Notes under the pieces: generated by a model | Told to the model about the DNA's origin: nothing | The model's input: the letters and a program-made list of their open reading frames with translations, nothing else | The model's database searches: none | Shown here: positions 9,601 to 18,248 of the stretch, one piece after another | How positions within the stretch are numbered: position 1 is the stretch's first letter | Layout: each line of letters begins with the position of its first letter | Program-made: the position numbers and the translations under genes | DNA from: Parapedobacter sp042666505 | GTDB taxonomy: Bacteria > Bacteroidota > Bacteroidia > Sphingobacteriales > Sphingobacteriaceae | Direction of reading: 5' to 3' | Length of the DNA stretch: 64,000 nucleotides | Assembly (NCBI RefSeq): GCF_042666505.1 | Contig: NZ_JBHTDN010000004.1 | Coordinates: 1-64,000, forward strand

Positions 9601-10179
9601 GGATTTGTCGATCACAACGGCGTAACCGAGTTCTGCGAAAACTTTCCCGGCCATGTTACCCTTGTGACTATCCCCGATTTAAGTAAATCAACCTATGCAA
9701 ATCCTCTGCGCCCGTATACGCCAATCGGGACGTTGGTTGATATCACCAATTACCTGCGGAAAATCAGTAATCCATTTGTTGCGTTGCATGTCCGTAACCC
9801 GCAATTCGAAGAGATACAACTAGCGTTTGACGTGGTGCTTCGCCCTAACAGGGATGCGGCTTTTTACCTAAATCAACTGAACGACGATATTGAGCGTTTT
9901 CTCTGTCCATGGGCATTCGACACGGCAAAGCAAGTTTCCTTTGGCGGTAAAATACAGAAAAGTTCGCTCATCGATTTCATAGACGGACGGCCTTATGTTT
10001 ATGCGGTGAGCGGATTTAAAATGCATCACATCATCCGCGATGAGAACGACGCTGTCCAGACAGCACACTACAACGTAGAAGAAATCGTGGCGTCTTCTTC
10101 CCGTTCCATACTGGTTTCGTATGCCAATGGAACGGCCAGACACCAAATCCGGGTATTACAAAACTGCGAATGCGCATGA
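6610..10179 (+). CDS. Baseplate J-like wedge protein (Pvc11-like)
   Basis: A 1189-residue baseplate protein. The diagnostic part is near residues 955-1000: FYSRVSERLRHKQRAITLWD followed by YEHLVLEQFPSIYKAKCINR, found in gpJ/gp6-like and Afp11-like proteins. The first ~500 residues are long and specific to Bacteroidota versions. It builds the wedge ring around the spike. Its stop codon overlaps the next start (ATGA), indicating coupled translation. Confidence 0.9.
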   Translation: MACSDKNGLIREGTGRYNRSLAALSPDFAKVDERELRDLLLFAQRYAAHVTYFDNENNAKGNWEPFIQPDLSVALATLAAVDPISFTDYYKSLVKRIRLAVRAEEVEQAKQCFKYLFDLVYTLVKTVDDQCMRLSEELDYQRSIQDIITAKISRAFLRLFTFKNAHAALLAASNVTDPLAPFVVLNSAVTVYTFHYIDTDATETLNLTIPDTDDGSKIHFIIHHNLFQQQVKAIFAGIASATVKAETLFDKSVGNYRNHKPHMALLLTFLQLFRHAQTQLNEYGRKHLEYYYRDVLQLKSRKAEPDHAHLIFDLHTRTANHLLKAGTLFKGGQDQSGNSLVYQLSQDTVLNQAKVGLVYSLKKANGALYATAHSNEAQPFLFGEAGAPLASTGFAVASNLLFLKGGERTITLSIRFKSLAGIRKAHSIDNLVFRTLLTGEKGWLEDRVTANYQPQRGELTFSITVDGGKEAIRGYEEKIHQRNMQVSLPVLLVYFDQVASGFAYDTLAEQLVDTIQITVAVRGYKDFVLSNDIGLLDGSKPFKPFGDLPRRNAGFYIGSDELFQKPLTALTLTMDMPAAFSASYLQRGTWNQVVVTTVGEEHTLKLPGQPIQATIPTVQSRRSYGSGERDGYIRLSLDSDQYSLSSFMDSLTQSFNDTRMMKIVPMETSGAIDRVFAEQAETKAQAKGLTAAKEINVDKTASGVSLGIAQQEILKKITLATQFEGFRMVRNSTPTPKELIVADFEASYTAVDTLAFSPQSQKNAFFHLYPFGYKQITSKKLLGLLPGFSNPGELFIGLTQVTSPKTVSVLFEVVEGSANPLKPSESVSWYYLNQENNWEAFEKATLIDGTLNLTRTGIVTISFPSDAVHTGTVMPAGMLWLKVAVQGQIDAVCKLRAITAQAGQVELVQDEINNVYFTEIRPKGSIAKLVVNDAAIKGINQPADSFGGRLAESGAAFYSRVSERLRHKQRAITLWDYEHLVLEQFPSIYKAKCINRAGFVDHNGVTEFCENFPGHVTLVTIPDLSKSTYANPLRPYTPIGTLVDITNYLRKISNPFVALHVRNPQFEEIQLAFDVVLRPNRDAAFYLNQLNDDIERFLCPWAFDTAKQVSFGGKIQKSSLIDFIDGRPYVYAVSGFKMHHIIRDENDAVQTAHYNVEEIVASSSRSILVSYANGTARHQIRVLQNCECA

Positions 10180-13124
10180 AACCTGTTATGAAAAGCTACA
10201 CAATAGCTGCAAAGCGACAGCTAACTCCGGCGATGGACTATGAATGGCTTCGCGGAGAGGGGTTGAAGCACATTGAGCAACTAGCTAGTGATTTATGGAC
10301 CGATTACAATGCCCATGATCCGGGAATTACCCTGTTGGAAGCGCTTTGTTACGCCATTACTGAACTGAGCTATCGGAGTGATTTTGATACGAAAGATCTG
10401 CTACACGGCGCATCCGGCCAGGTATTGTACAACGCCCGCGAAATTTTGACGAACCATCCCTTTACCATTGCCGATTACCGGAAATTGCTGATCGATATCG
10501 AAGGGGTAAATAACGCTTGGCTTTATCCGGCTAACAGCCAAGAGACGCCCATCTTCTACAACCGTTCGAATAAGACGTTACAGCTGACGGCTACAGATAC
10601 ACCGATTCACATTAACGGTCTGTATGAGGTGGTGCTTGATTTGGACAACGAAGAGCCGTATGGCGATCTAAACTCGGGAGATATCGAATGGATAAGTCCC
10701 GATGGCGAATCCGCGCTAAACGTTGAATTTCCAAGTTATGGAAACATCGATCGGACCGTTTTGAAGACCAATATCATTTCCGCAACCGTTGTCAATGTGA
10801 CCGGAAAATACCCATATGAATTGATCTTGAATGCGGCAGGAGACGCTACGTTCAAATTTCCTTTTGCGGTTACCGTTGCCAAACATCCGTCTACTGGAAA
10901 AATAACGGCCGCTCAAATTTGGGACCTATTGCAAGCAGAAGGAATTGCGAGCCAACTGGCGGACGCTTATATTCAAAAATTGAAAACGATTGACGATGTA
11001 TTCAAGCGTGTGATCCGTCGGTTACAATCTCATCGAAACCTCTGCGAAGATTTTGTGTCCATCAGACAGGTGCCTTATGAAGAAGTCGCTTTATGCATGG
11101 ATGTGGATATTTCGCCGGAGGCCGACATCGAGTATGTACAGGCCGCTTTGCTTTTTGCCATTGAAAATTACCTGAATCCTTCGGTCAATTTTTATTCATT
11201 GAAGGAATTGCTCGATAAGGGCTGGGACGTCCCCGATATCTACGACGGCGTGGCGCTTACGAATGGATTCATCGATCCGAAGGAGCTGGACGAAGCCCAG
11301 TTACGTACCCATGTCTACGCTTCGGATATCATTAGCTTGCTGATGGATATTGAGGGAGTCTTGTCTGTCAGGAACCTGTTGATGACCAAGTACGATACAG
11401 ACGGCCAGCCCGTGGACGGCGCCGTTGGCGTGGAGTGGTGCCTGCAGATTACTGGGCAGCATAAGCCAATTTTGAGCACTTCCCGGTCGAAAATACTATT
11501 TTATAAAGACGGTTTTCCTTTCCATGCCAATGCGGACGAAGTAAAGGATACCCTGATGGTCCTGAAAGCCCAGCGGACCTTCGGAAAGCGCAAGGGGTAT
11601 GACGTGGAACTCACGCCGGAGAAGGGGCGGTCACGCGATACGCTCAGTTACCGCCCGGTTCAGTACGACCTGCCAATGGCATACGGCGTGGGTGAAGCTG
11701 GCCTTCCCCCGCATGCCGATGTGCTACGTAAAGCGCAGCAGCGGCAATTGAAGGGATACTTGCTATTTTTTGAACAACTTCTGGCAGATTTCCTCGCCCA
11801 ATTGACACATGCCCACACGTTGTTTTCCGTCGGAGATATCAAGCAAACGTATTTTGCGCAGTATCTCGGCGATATTAAAGACAGCGAAGGTTTGTTGTCG
11901 GAAGCATTCGAGAATGCGATTACGGGCGCTCCGGATGTGCAAGGTTGGAGAGACCTTTACGAGAATAAAAGCCAATTCCTGGCGCGCCGCAATCGCTTGT
12001 TAGACCATTTGCTTGCCCGCTTCGCGGAGTCTTTCAACGACTTTGCGTTGTTGCAGTACCGAATCAATTTAGAAGAGCAGACAGCCGAACGGATCGACAG
12101 TGAAGAGCTCATTGCCGCCAAAATCCAGGCATTGAAAAGATATCCGGAGATCAGTGCAAACCGGTCCCAGGCATTTAACTATTTCCCGCAAACGGACGAG
12201 TACGGATTAGCGGAAACGATGCTTTGGGATACGGAGAATATTTCCGGCCTGGAAAAACGGGTGGGAACGTTGATCGGCGTCCGCGATGTGTCACGTAGGT
12301 TTTTATACTGTATTCGGAATGCCGAAGTGCGTTGCGAAGAAGAGTGGGTGGATGGAGAACTCCGTTGTCTACATCGTTTTGAGCTTACCTCCCGCGAAGG
12401 GATCGTATTGGCTTCCGAAAAATTCGCCGAGAAAGCGCAAGCCGAAACCGTCTTGAAGAAAATCTTTGATACGGTTCTCCTTCCCCAAAATTTCGGGGTT
12501 GAAGGAAATAAGCTCGTCCTGTCGATCGATGAAGATAAACTGCTGGAGACGGTCAATACGTTTGAAACGGCGGCTGAAGCCAATGAAGCCATCGAAAAAC
12601 TGGTTGCCGAATTCGGCGGTGAATGCGGGGATCCGGAGGGAATGCACCTGATCGAGCATGTGTTGCTCCGGCCAAGAAGCGATGCGTTTAAGCTGATGGA
12701 CCTGTGCGGAATGGAAGGGGATTGTCCCTGTGAGCTGGATACGTATTCGTTCAGGGCGTCGGTGGTATTGCCCTATTGGCCGGACCATTTCGACCACCCT
12801 TCTTTCCGTAATTATGTGGAAGACCGGCTGCAGGAGGAAGCACCGGCACACGTCCAACTGAAGGTCTGTTGGATCAGCAATGAACAGATGCGTCTGTTTG
12901 AGATTCGGTACAAAGCCTGGATAGAAGCACTGGCAAACTATTTCCAGGAAGATAGGCGAGACCTTTCCCGTCTGCAGGAAACCAGCGATGAGTTGTTGGA
13001 ATTATTGCCACAACTGAAGAATATCCATCCGCAGGCGACACTTCACAACTGCTCGGAGAGCAGCATAGAAACTAATCCGGTCATGTTGGGCAAAACAATT
13101 TTAGGGACTTATTTAAATCAATGA
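10176..13124 (+). CDS. Baseplate protein, Afp12/Pvc12-like
   Basis: About 982 residues. Near the N-terminus DYNAHDPGITLLEALCYA, followed by ITELSYR, is the signature of the Afp12-like family. Such proteins complete the baseplate wedge together with the J-like protein. The start at 10176 is preferred because its ATG overlaps the TGA of the upstream gene; ATG codons at 10170 and 10188 are also in frame. The C-terminal ~200 residues include an acidic, Cys-containing part (LCGMEGDCPCELD), a likely metal or disulfide site seen here but not assigned a function. Confidence 0.85.
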   Translation: MKPVMKSYTIAAKRQLTPAMDYEWLRGEGLKHIEQLASDLWTDYNAHDPGITLLEALCYAITELSYRSDFDTKDLLHGASGQVLYNAREILTNHPFTIADYRKLLIDIEGVNNAWLYPANSQETPIFYNRSNKTLQLTATDTPIHINGLYEVVLDLDNEEPYGDLNSGDIEWISPDGESALNVEFPSYGNIDRTVLKTNIISATVVNVTGKYPYELILNAAGDATFKFPFAVTVAKHPSTGKITAAQIWDLLQAEGIASQLADAYIQKLKTIDDVFKRVIRRLQSHRNLCEDFVSIRQVPYEEVALCMDVDISPEADIEYVQAALLFAIENYLNPSVNFYSLKELLDKGWDVPDIYDGVALTNGFIDPKELDEAQLRTHVYASDIISLLMDIEGVLSVRNLLMTKYDTDGQPVDGAVGVEWCLQITGQHKPILSTSRSKILFYKDGFPFHANADEVKDTLMVLKAQRTFGKRKGYDVELTPEKGRSRDTLSYRPVQYDLPMAYGVGEAGLPPHADVLRKAQQRQLKGYLLFFEQLLADFLAQLTHAHTLFSVGDIKQTYFAQYLGDIKDSEGLLSEAFENAITGAPDVQGWRDLYENKSQFLARRNRLLDHLLARFAESFNDFALLQYRINLEEQTAERIDSEELIAAKIQALKRYPEISANRSQAFNYFPQTDEYGLAETMLWDTENISGLEKRVGTLIGVRDVSRRFLYCIRNAEVRCEEEWVDGELRCLHRFELTSREGIVLASEKFAEKAQAETVLKKIFDTVLLPQNFGVEGNKLVLSIDEDKLLETVNTFETAAEANEAIEKLVAEFGGECGDPEGMHLIEHVLLRPRSDAFKLMDLCGMEGDCPCELDTYSFRASVVLPYWPDHFDHPSFRNYVEDRLQEEAPAHVQLKVCWISNEQMRLFEIRYKAWIEALANYFQEDRRDLSRLQETSDELLELLPQLKNIHPQATLHNCSESSIETNPVMLGKTILGTYLNQ

Positions 13125-16100
13125 CCATGAACAATATGGAGTCATATCCCCTTTTTGAGGCGGATCAGGTACTGACCAATAATCACCTGAACGACACCGT
13201 CAGCTATTTGGAGCGGCAAGAGCGCCTGTCCCGGATCCGACTTATCGGGAGCGGGATTGTAGGTGGATTGGAAATCACAACATCTGATGAGAGCATTGTA
13301 ATAGGCGACGGCTACGGCATCACCTCACAAGGATATCTTATCCAGCATTGTCAGCAGGAATATACCCATTACATCGACTTTGTTTCCCCGGATATTCCCA
13401 CGGGAATGGACTTTATCGTGGGATGTGGTGAAGACGAAGCTCCCGGGTGGCCATATTATGGGATGGAAGGAATTTTAGAACTCGTGCCCGCAGCATCACC
13501 GGCCGAAGGCAAGAAGGCCGTCTCTTTGTTGAAAAAAGGCGAGTACGTGGTGGTACTTCTATTGGAGGCAAAACAGGTCAAGCTGAAAAACTGCGACACC
13601 AACGACTGCAATGACAAGGGCAGTCGGTTGGATTTTACAGTGAAACCCTTATTGGTACACATCACACTTTTACAAGGAGGCGACGAATCCTCTGTTGATT
13701 CCCTGCTTTTAAAGCGATACGGTGTGCCGGCAAATAGCCGCCTGGAGAGCGGCGAATCCATACTCAATGGATTTTACGAGCTGGTCGACGACGATACGCT
13801 GACGAAGCTGGAACAGAACCTGAAAATGTGCTGGGACCGCTATGCTGCCATATTAGGATTTCCCGAATCCAATCCGTTCGAAAAGCTTGATCTGAAAGCA
13901 TTGCGGGATAAATTCAGCTATCAGAAGGGAAATTTCCACTACATCCAGTATTTCTACGACTTTATAGACGATCTGATCAAGGCTGTCAGGGAATTCCATG
14001 AGAAAGTACAGGACTTTTGGGGCAGGCTACATGCAAATGAAACACATTTCCCATTGCATCTGACCCTCGGATTGGCGTCGGAAAGCACCCGGTTTGGTAC
14101 TTGCGACCGGTATCGCCAATACTTCGTTCCGGTGCATCACCTCCACGGCCAGCAACACTTCAAAGAAGAAATTGCTCTGCTGTTGCAACGTATACGGTAT
14201 ATGATAGCCGATTTTGATGGTACATTGCCGTCTAAAAACCAGGTTCCCCGGATTACCCCAAGTCAGATCGGGGCGAATCTACTCTCCGACCGGAGCATTC
14301 CCTTTTACTATCGATTGAACGACTTATATAAATGGTGGAACTATCGGCTTAGCCGGATCGGTGTCCCCCACATGAATCGCGGGTATCATCTGCGTACAGC
14401 CATCGATGCACCGGAGGCTGTCAAGAACGTGTTGCTTTATGACACCGAGCGTTTTAATGCCTTTCGGATAGAAGGACATGTCGGCAAGCCCTACGCCACC
14501 GCACTATCGGAGATTATTGCTGAGCGGGATAAATACAACCTGCCTTTTGACGTGGTGGCACTCAGCGCGGTTGATCTGGAACGGATAGCCTATGGAAACG
14601 ACGTGTCGTGCCAGGTACAAGACCTGGAATCCAATTACAACGTAATGATAGCCGGATTGCTGTGCCGTGTAGAACAGTTGCTGACTTATGTAGGCGGTCT
14701 ACGACCGAAGAAAGATACCGACATCGGTGACATACGACTGATCGATACCGTTAAGGTTAGCGATACATTATCGCTACCCACGTTTTCAAAAAAGGTAACC
14801 GAAATCCGGAAAGAAGTGGACCTGCAAAAGAAAGTGACCACGCAGCCCGTAGTTAGGAAGGTAAACTACATTGAAAAGATCGTCGATTTAGGCAAGGATG
14901 ATCAAGAAGTGAAACTGATGGATTTCGTAGCGAAGGATATCAATTCATTTCTGGTTACCGACCGGAAATTATTTGAGTATGTATTGCCGAAACCAGATTT
15001 GTTGCTGGTGTTTCTTCAGCGGCTCAATGCCATATTTGGTTATCTTTTTGAAAATGATCTTCGTGAGTTTGATGTAGATGCCTATAACAAGCTATGGGCG
15101 GAGTACGAGTCGACGGTAAACAGCATCATCAAAGAGTCTGCAAATTCACAGAACGAGGAATTGAAAGCGTATTTCGCTCCCAAAAACAACAACGTGTTGT
15201 TTAATTGTGCGAACGAAGAATTGTATGCCATTAAGGAGGAATACAACGAACGGCTCAAACGGTATCAGGAGGCCACCACCTTTGCCCGTTATTTTGAACG
15301 GCACAAGGGACTGGAACATAAAGCCGGAGTACCTAAAGGAGGAACTTTTGTGCTGGTGTACCAACCGTCCGCACCGCGTTATACCGCCACCATACCGGAG
15401 AAGGAAATACGCTTGATGGATCGGTTGGCCGATCTTGGTATAGAGGAACCAGCTGAAACGACGATTAAGAAAGAAGTGGGGTATAAGTACGCAGACACCG
15501 TAAGCCTCATCGAAAAATTAGGCCTTGGGGTCGATGCGACCAAAGTGTTGGATGCATTGAAGAAGAGAGAAGAGGCTGAGAAGTTGGTGAGTCGGTTGCC
15601 GGGCGGTGTGGTCATTGCCGATTTCTACATACCCTATCTGGTTAAAAGCAATTGTCAGCCGATCGCATATGTCTTTCAAAAGGACACAGGCGATGGGCCC
15701 TCGCAACCGGAAGAACCGGAGGAAGGTCAGCCTTCTGTCGTCATAGAACCTACCACGTTTTGTACCAACGATACGCAGGAATATTCGATAAAGGTCAGCC
15801 CAGAAGGGGGAAAATTGACTCTTAATGGAAAAGCGAGTGAAGCGAAGATAGTTCCCGCACGTTTGGGAAAAGGCACATTTGAGGTGGTATACACATTGGC
15901 ATCTGGAGCTAAAGCAAGTACACAATTTATGGTGGAGGAAGCCGCCGAACCGGATTTCGAAGTTGCAGGGGCTGATTATTCGGAAAAAGATGGAAATTGG
16001 AAATTGATCCTGAAGTCTGCTGTGTCTAGCGGTGCCCCACTCAAATCGCAGTGGCTGCTGGATGGTAAACCTGTTGCGGAAAACCAGTCCGAAATCAGCC

Positions 16101-16744
16101 AGCTACTTACCGTCAATAACCCGCGTACTACGATTGCCTATTCGGTTACCGAAAGCACCTGCGGTACCGGAGAAAAGGTCCGTGCGTTCGTCCGCGATGA
16201 ACAGGCAAAAACCGTTTGTTCGGACGCCGCAACCTTGACAATCCCCGTAAAAACCTCGGGGACGGTCGTTGTTGTAGCGGCACCGAAGGGTGTAACCACC
16301 AAAGGTACGGATCTGGTTATTTCACCGGAGCAGATGGCAAAGAACGGACTGAAACAGGGTGTAATTGCATACCACTATGCGAATGGGGATACCCACGTAT
16401 TGGCGGTTTTGACAATCACGCTAGGCACCGCATCTTTTGAAGCAACCATCGGATTACCGCAAAGCGATGTGGTGGTGATCCGGAGAGAAATTAAAAATAC
16501 CGTGAACATTGCATTAAAAGCGTTGTCGACCGGAGGAACATCAACATGGACCGTCAACGGAAAGAAAACCAAGGAAACAGTCAGCATTCCGCTCGCAGAG
16601 TTCGAAAAGCTTAAAGAATTAACAATTACGCATCGGATTGATTTTGGTGACGGCCCCTGCGGAGCCGAAAAAACATATACGCAATCCATCGCCGTGCTTC
16701 GCAGACAGTTGGTAGCCAACAAGGGAAAAATCGTGGTGGAATAG
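13121..16744 (+). CDS. Large eCIS protein with Ig-like C-terminal repeats, function unknown
   Basis: A 1207-residue protein. The N-terminus (YPLFEADQVLTNNHLNDTVSYLERQERLSR...GSGIVGGLEI) looks like a conserved domain that recurs in Bacteroidota injection-system loci. A helical middle follows (~200-830), then a Pro/Glu hinge (GDGPSQPEEPEEGQP, ~865-880), and about 320 residues of beta-rich, Ig- or PKD-like modules (each with a TFCTNDTQEYSIKVSPEGGK- or STGGTSTWTVNGKK-type strand pattern). The start overlaps the previous stop (ATGA). By position it could be a baseplate cage, a fibre or a surface-binding part; this is not shown by the sequence. Confidence 0.7.
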   Translation: MTMNNMESYPLFEADQVLTNNHLNDTVSYLERQERLSRIRLIGSGIVGGLEITTSDESIVIGDGYGITSQGYLIQHCQQEYTHYIDFVSPDIPTGMDFIVGCGEDEAPGWPYYGMEGILELVPAASPAEGKKAVSLLKKGEYVVVLLLEAKQVKLKNCDTNDCNDKGSRLDFTVKPLLVHITLLQGGDESSVDSLLLKRYGVPANSRLESGESILNGFYELVDDDTLTKLEQNLKMCWDRYAAILGFPESNPFEKLDLKALRDKFSYQKGNFHYIQYFYDFIDDLIKAVREFHEKVQDFWGRLHANETHFPLHLTLGLASESTRFGTCDRYRQYFVPVHHLHGQQHFKEEIALLLQRIRYMIADFDGTLPSKNQVPRITPSQIGANLLSDRSIPFYYRLNDLYKWWNYRLSRIGVPHMNRGYHLRTAIDAPEAVKNVLLYDTERFNAFRIEGHVGKPYATALSEIIAERDKYNLPFDVVALSAVDLERIAYGNDVSCQVQDLESNYNVMIAGLLCRVEQLLTYVGGLRPKKDTDIGDIRLIDTVKVSDTLSLPTFSKKVTEIRKEVDLQKKVTTQPVVRKVNYIEKIVDLGKDDQEVKLMDFVAKDINSFLVTDRKLFEYVLPKPDLLLVFLQRLNAIFGYLFENDLREFDVDAYNKLWAEYESTVNSIIKESANSQNEELKAYFAPKNNNVLFNCANEELYAIKEEYNERLKRYQEATTFARYFERHKGLEHKAGVPKGGTFVLVYQPSAPRYTATIPEKEIRLMDRLADLGIEEPAETTIKKEVGYKYADTVSLIEKLGLGVDATKVLDALKKREEAEKLVSRLPGGVVIADFYIPYLVKSNCQPIAYVFQKDTGDGPSQPEEPEEGQPSVVIEPTTFCTNDTQEYSIKVSPEGGKLTLNGKASEAKIVPARLGKGTFEVVYTLASGAKASTQFMVEEAAEPDFEVAGADYSEKDGNWKLILKSAVSSGAPLKSQWLLDGKPVAENQSEISQLLTVNNPRTTIAYSVTESTCGTGEKVRAFVRDEQAKTVCSDAATLTIPVKTSGTVVVVAAPKGVTTKGTDLVISPEQMAKNGLKQGVIAYHYANGDTHVLAVLTITLGTASFEATIGLPQSDVVVIRREIKNTVNIALKALSTGGTSTWTVNGKKTKETVSIPLAEFEKLKELTITHRIDFGDGPCGAEKTYTQSIAVLRRQLVANKGKIVVE

Positions 16745-16750
16745 AAAGCC

Positions 16751-18229
16751 ATGGATCGCAGCCCACATATCATCCATAGACAATCGCTGGAAGTTGACTT
16801 TCGTCGCCCCGGGCAGGACAAAGGAATGCAAGATCGCGTGGCCGCGGTTTATTACCAGCGGATATTGCCCCAACTAGCCAACTTGTTTGACGGGATTGGT
16901 TATGGACCCGAGGCACTGAGGATTCCGGTGTTGTCGATTGATTGCGGAGAAATCTCCGAAGCGGATTGGGAGGAAAGGCTGACCGAACGTGTAGTCAGTT
17001 CACTCACGAATGAACTTCAGTCCTATCGCGGTTCGGCGCTTAAAGAAGGAAATCAGGACAATCGGGATGGGGCGGATTCACAATGGGTCGAAGATTTTAT
17101 CCATTTCGTAAAACGGGGGAAATTTCAATGGGAAAGCCGGAAAGAAGCGATCTCTGATTTTGAAAAGCGGTTTAAACCCGAACCTGCTTTTTTGGATGAT
17201 CTCGCTTGCGTACTGCATGTGTCTACCGATGCTATGAACCGCCTCTTTCACCATTTTTCTAGCCATTTTATTCGTCGGTTGTGCGATGCATTTGTTGCCC
17301 GCCTTTCGTCGGACGATGCCGCGTACGTAGCATTTCTGAGGCAAGTGGGTGTGAATCCCGAAACCCTATCCAGGTCAGTTATTAGCGCTTATGGTGCCAT
17401 ACGTGATAAACAGGCCACAAAACCTGTGCGCTTTTCCATCGTTCTGCTGTCCATTGTTTGGCCAGCCCTGGACGTCACTCATAAAACTAATATGGTGCAA
17501 GGCGTCCACCGGTTTCTCAAAAATAAACAAACGGACGGTAAATTCTCCTTTGCCACCCCGTCGTTTATCGCCTCGTTACGGTCATTGGCCCAGGACGAGT
17601 TCCCTGCTTCGACACGAGCTTTCCAATCTAAAGGGCCCACCGGGCAAGCTATTCGGCGAAGCGTAGAAAACACGGTTAGCAACGGCAGCGAAGACGTAAG
17701 ACTGCCGGACAAGGCAACTCATGAGGAACCGTTTTACCTCGGCAATGCAGGGCTGGTACTGGCCTATCCCTTTATCGAACCCTTGATGCAACACGTGGGA
17801 CTTATCGGTGAAGATATTCCCTTTTCGGTAGAAAACAGGGCGCAAGCCGCGCTCTTGCTTCACTGTTTGGTATACGCGTCGCCTGCATTTGACGAAAGTG
17901 CACTGGCTTTAAACAAAGTACTTTGCGGGTTGAGACCGGAATCTTTTGTTAATCTTGATGTATTTGAATGCACGCCCGCGGTTAAGCAAGAATGTGAGGA
18001 TGTGCTTCATTCCATCGTCACACATTGGCATGTGCTCCGAAATACCAGTGCCGAAGGGCTGCGGGAAACCTTCTTGCAACGTGAGGGCAAGCTGACTCGA
18101 CGGGCCAACAACTGGCTGTTGCAGGTCGATTCGCGGGGTGTGGATGTGCTGATGGCAAGTTTGCCATGGTCAATTGGTATAATCAAATTGCCCTGGATGG
18201 AGTGCATGTTATATGTCGAGTGGATATGA
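16751..18229 (+). CDS. eCIS tape-measure protein (Pvc14 / CIS_TMP family)
   Basis: A 492-residue protein. The N-terminal HIIHRQSLEVDFRR..DKGMQDRVAAVYYQRILPQL and the C-terminal LPWSIGIIKLPWMECMLYVEW are the conserved ends of the contractile injection system tape-measure family. The middle is variable. In such systems this protein sets the tube length. It is rather short, which would fit a short particle. The gene starts six bases after the 1207-residue gene. Confidence 0.88.
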   Translation: MDRSPHIIHRQSLEVDFRRPGQDKGMQDRVAAVYYQRILPQLANLFDGIGYGPEALRIPVLSIDCGEISEADWEERLTERVVSSLTNELQSYRGSALKEGNQDNRDGADSQWVEDFIHFVKRGKFQWESRKEAISDFEKRFKPEPAFLDDLACVLHVSTDAMNRLFHHFSSHFIRRLCDAFVARLSSDDAAYVAFLRQVGVNPETLSRSVISAYGAIRDKQATKPVRFSIVLLSIVWPALDVTHKTNMVQGVHRFLKNKQTDGKFSFATPSFIASLRSLAQDEFPASTRAFQSKGPTGQAIRRSVENTVSNGSEDVRLPDKATHEEPFYLGNAGLVLAYPFIEPLMQHVGLIGEDIPFSVENRAQAALLLHCLVYASPAFDESALALNKVLCGLRPESFVNLDVFECTPAVKQECEDVLHSIVTHWHVLRNTSAEGLRETFLQREGKLTRRANNWLLQVDSRGVDVLMASLPWSIGIIKLPWMECMLYVEWI

Positions 18230-18248
18230 ACAATTAAAACCTACAGTT

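Noticed and set aside
18213..18248. Upstream start of the peptidoglycan hydrolase
   Set aside because: It overlaps the tape-measure gene and adds residues with no domain match; the start at 18249 begins at the first domain.
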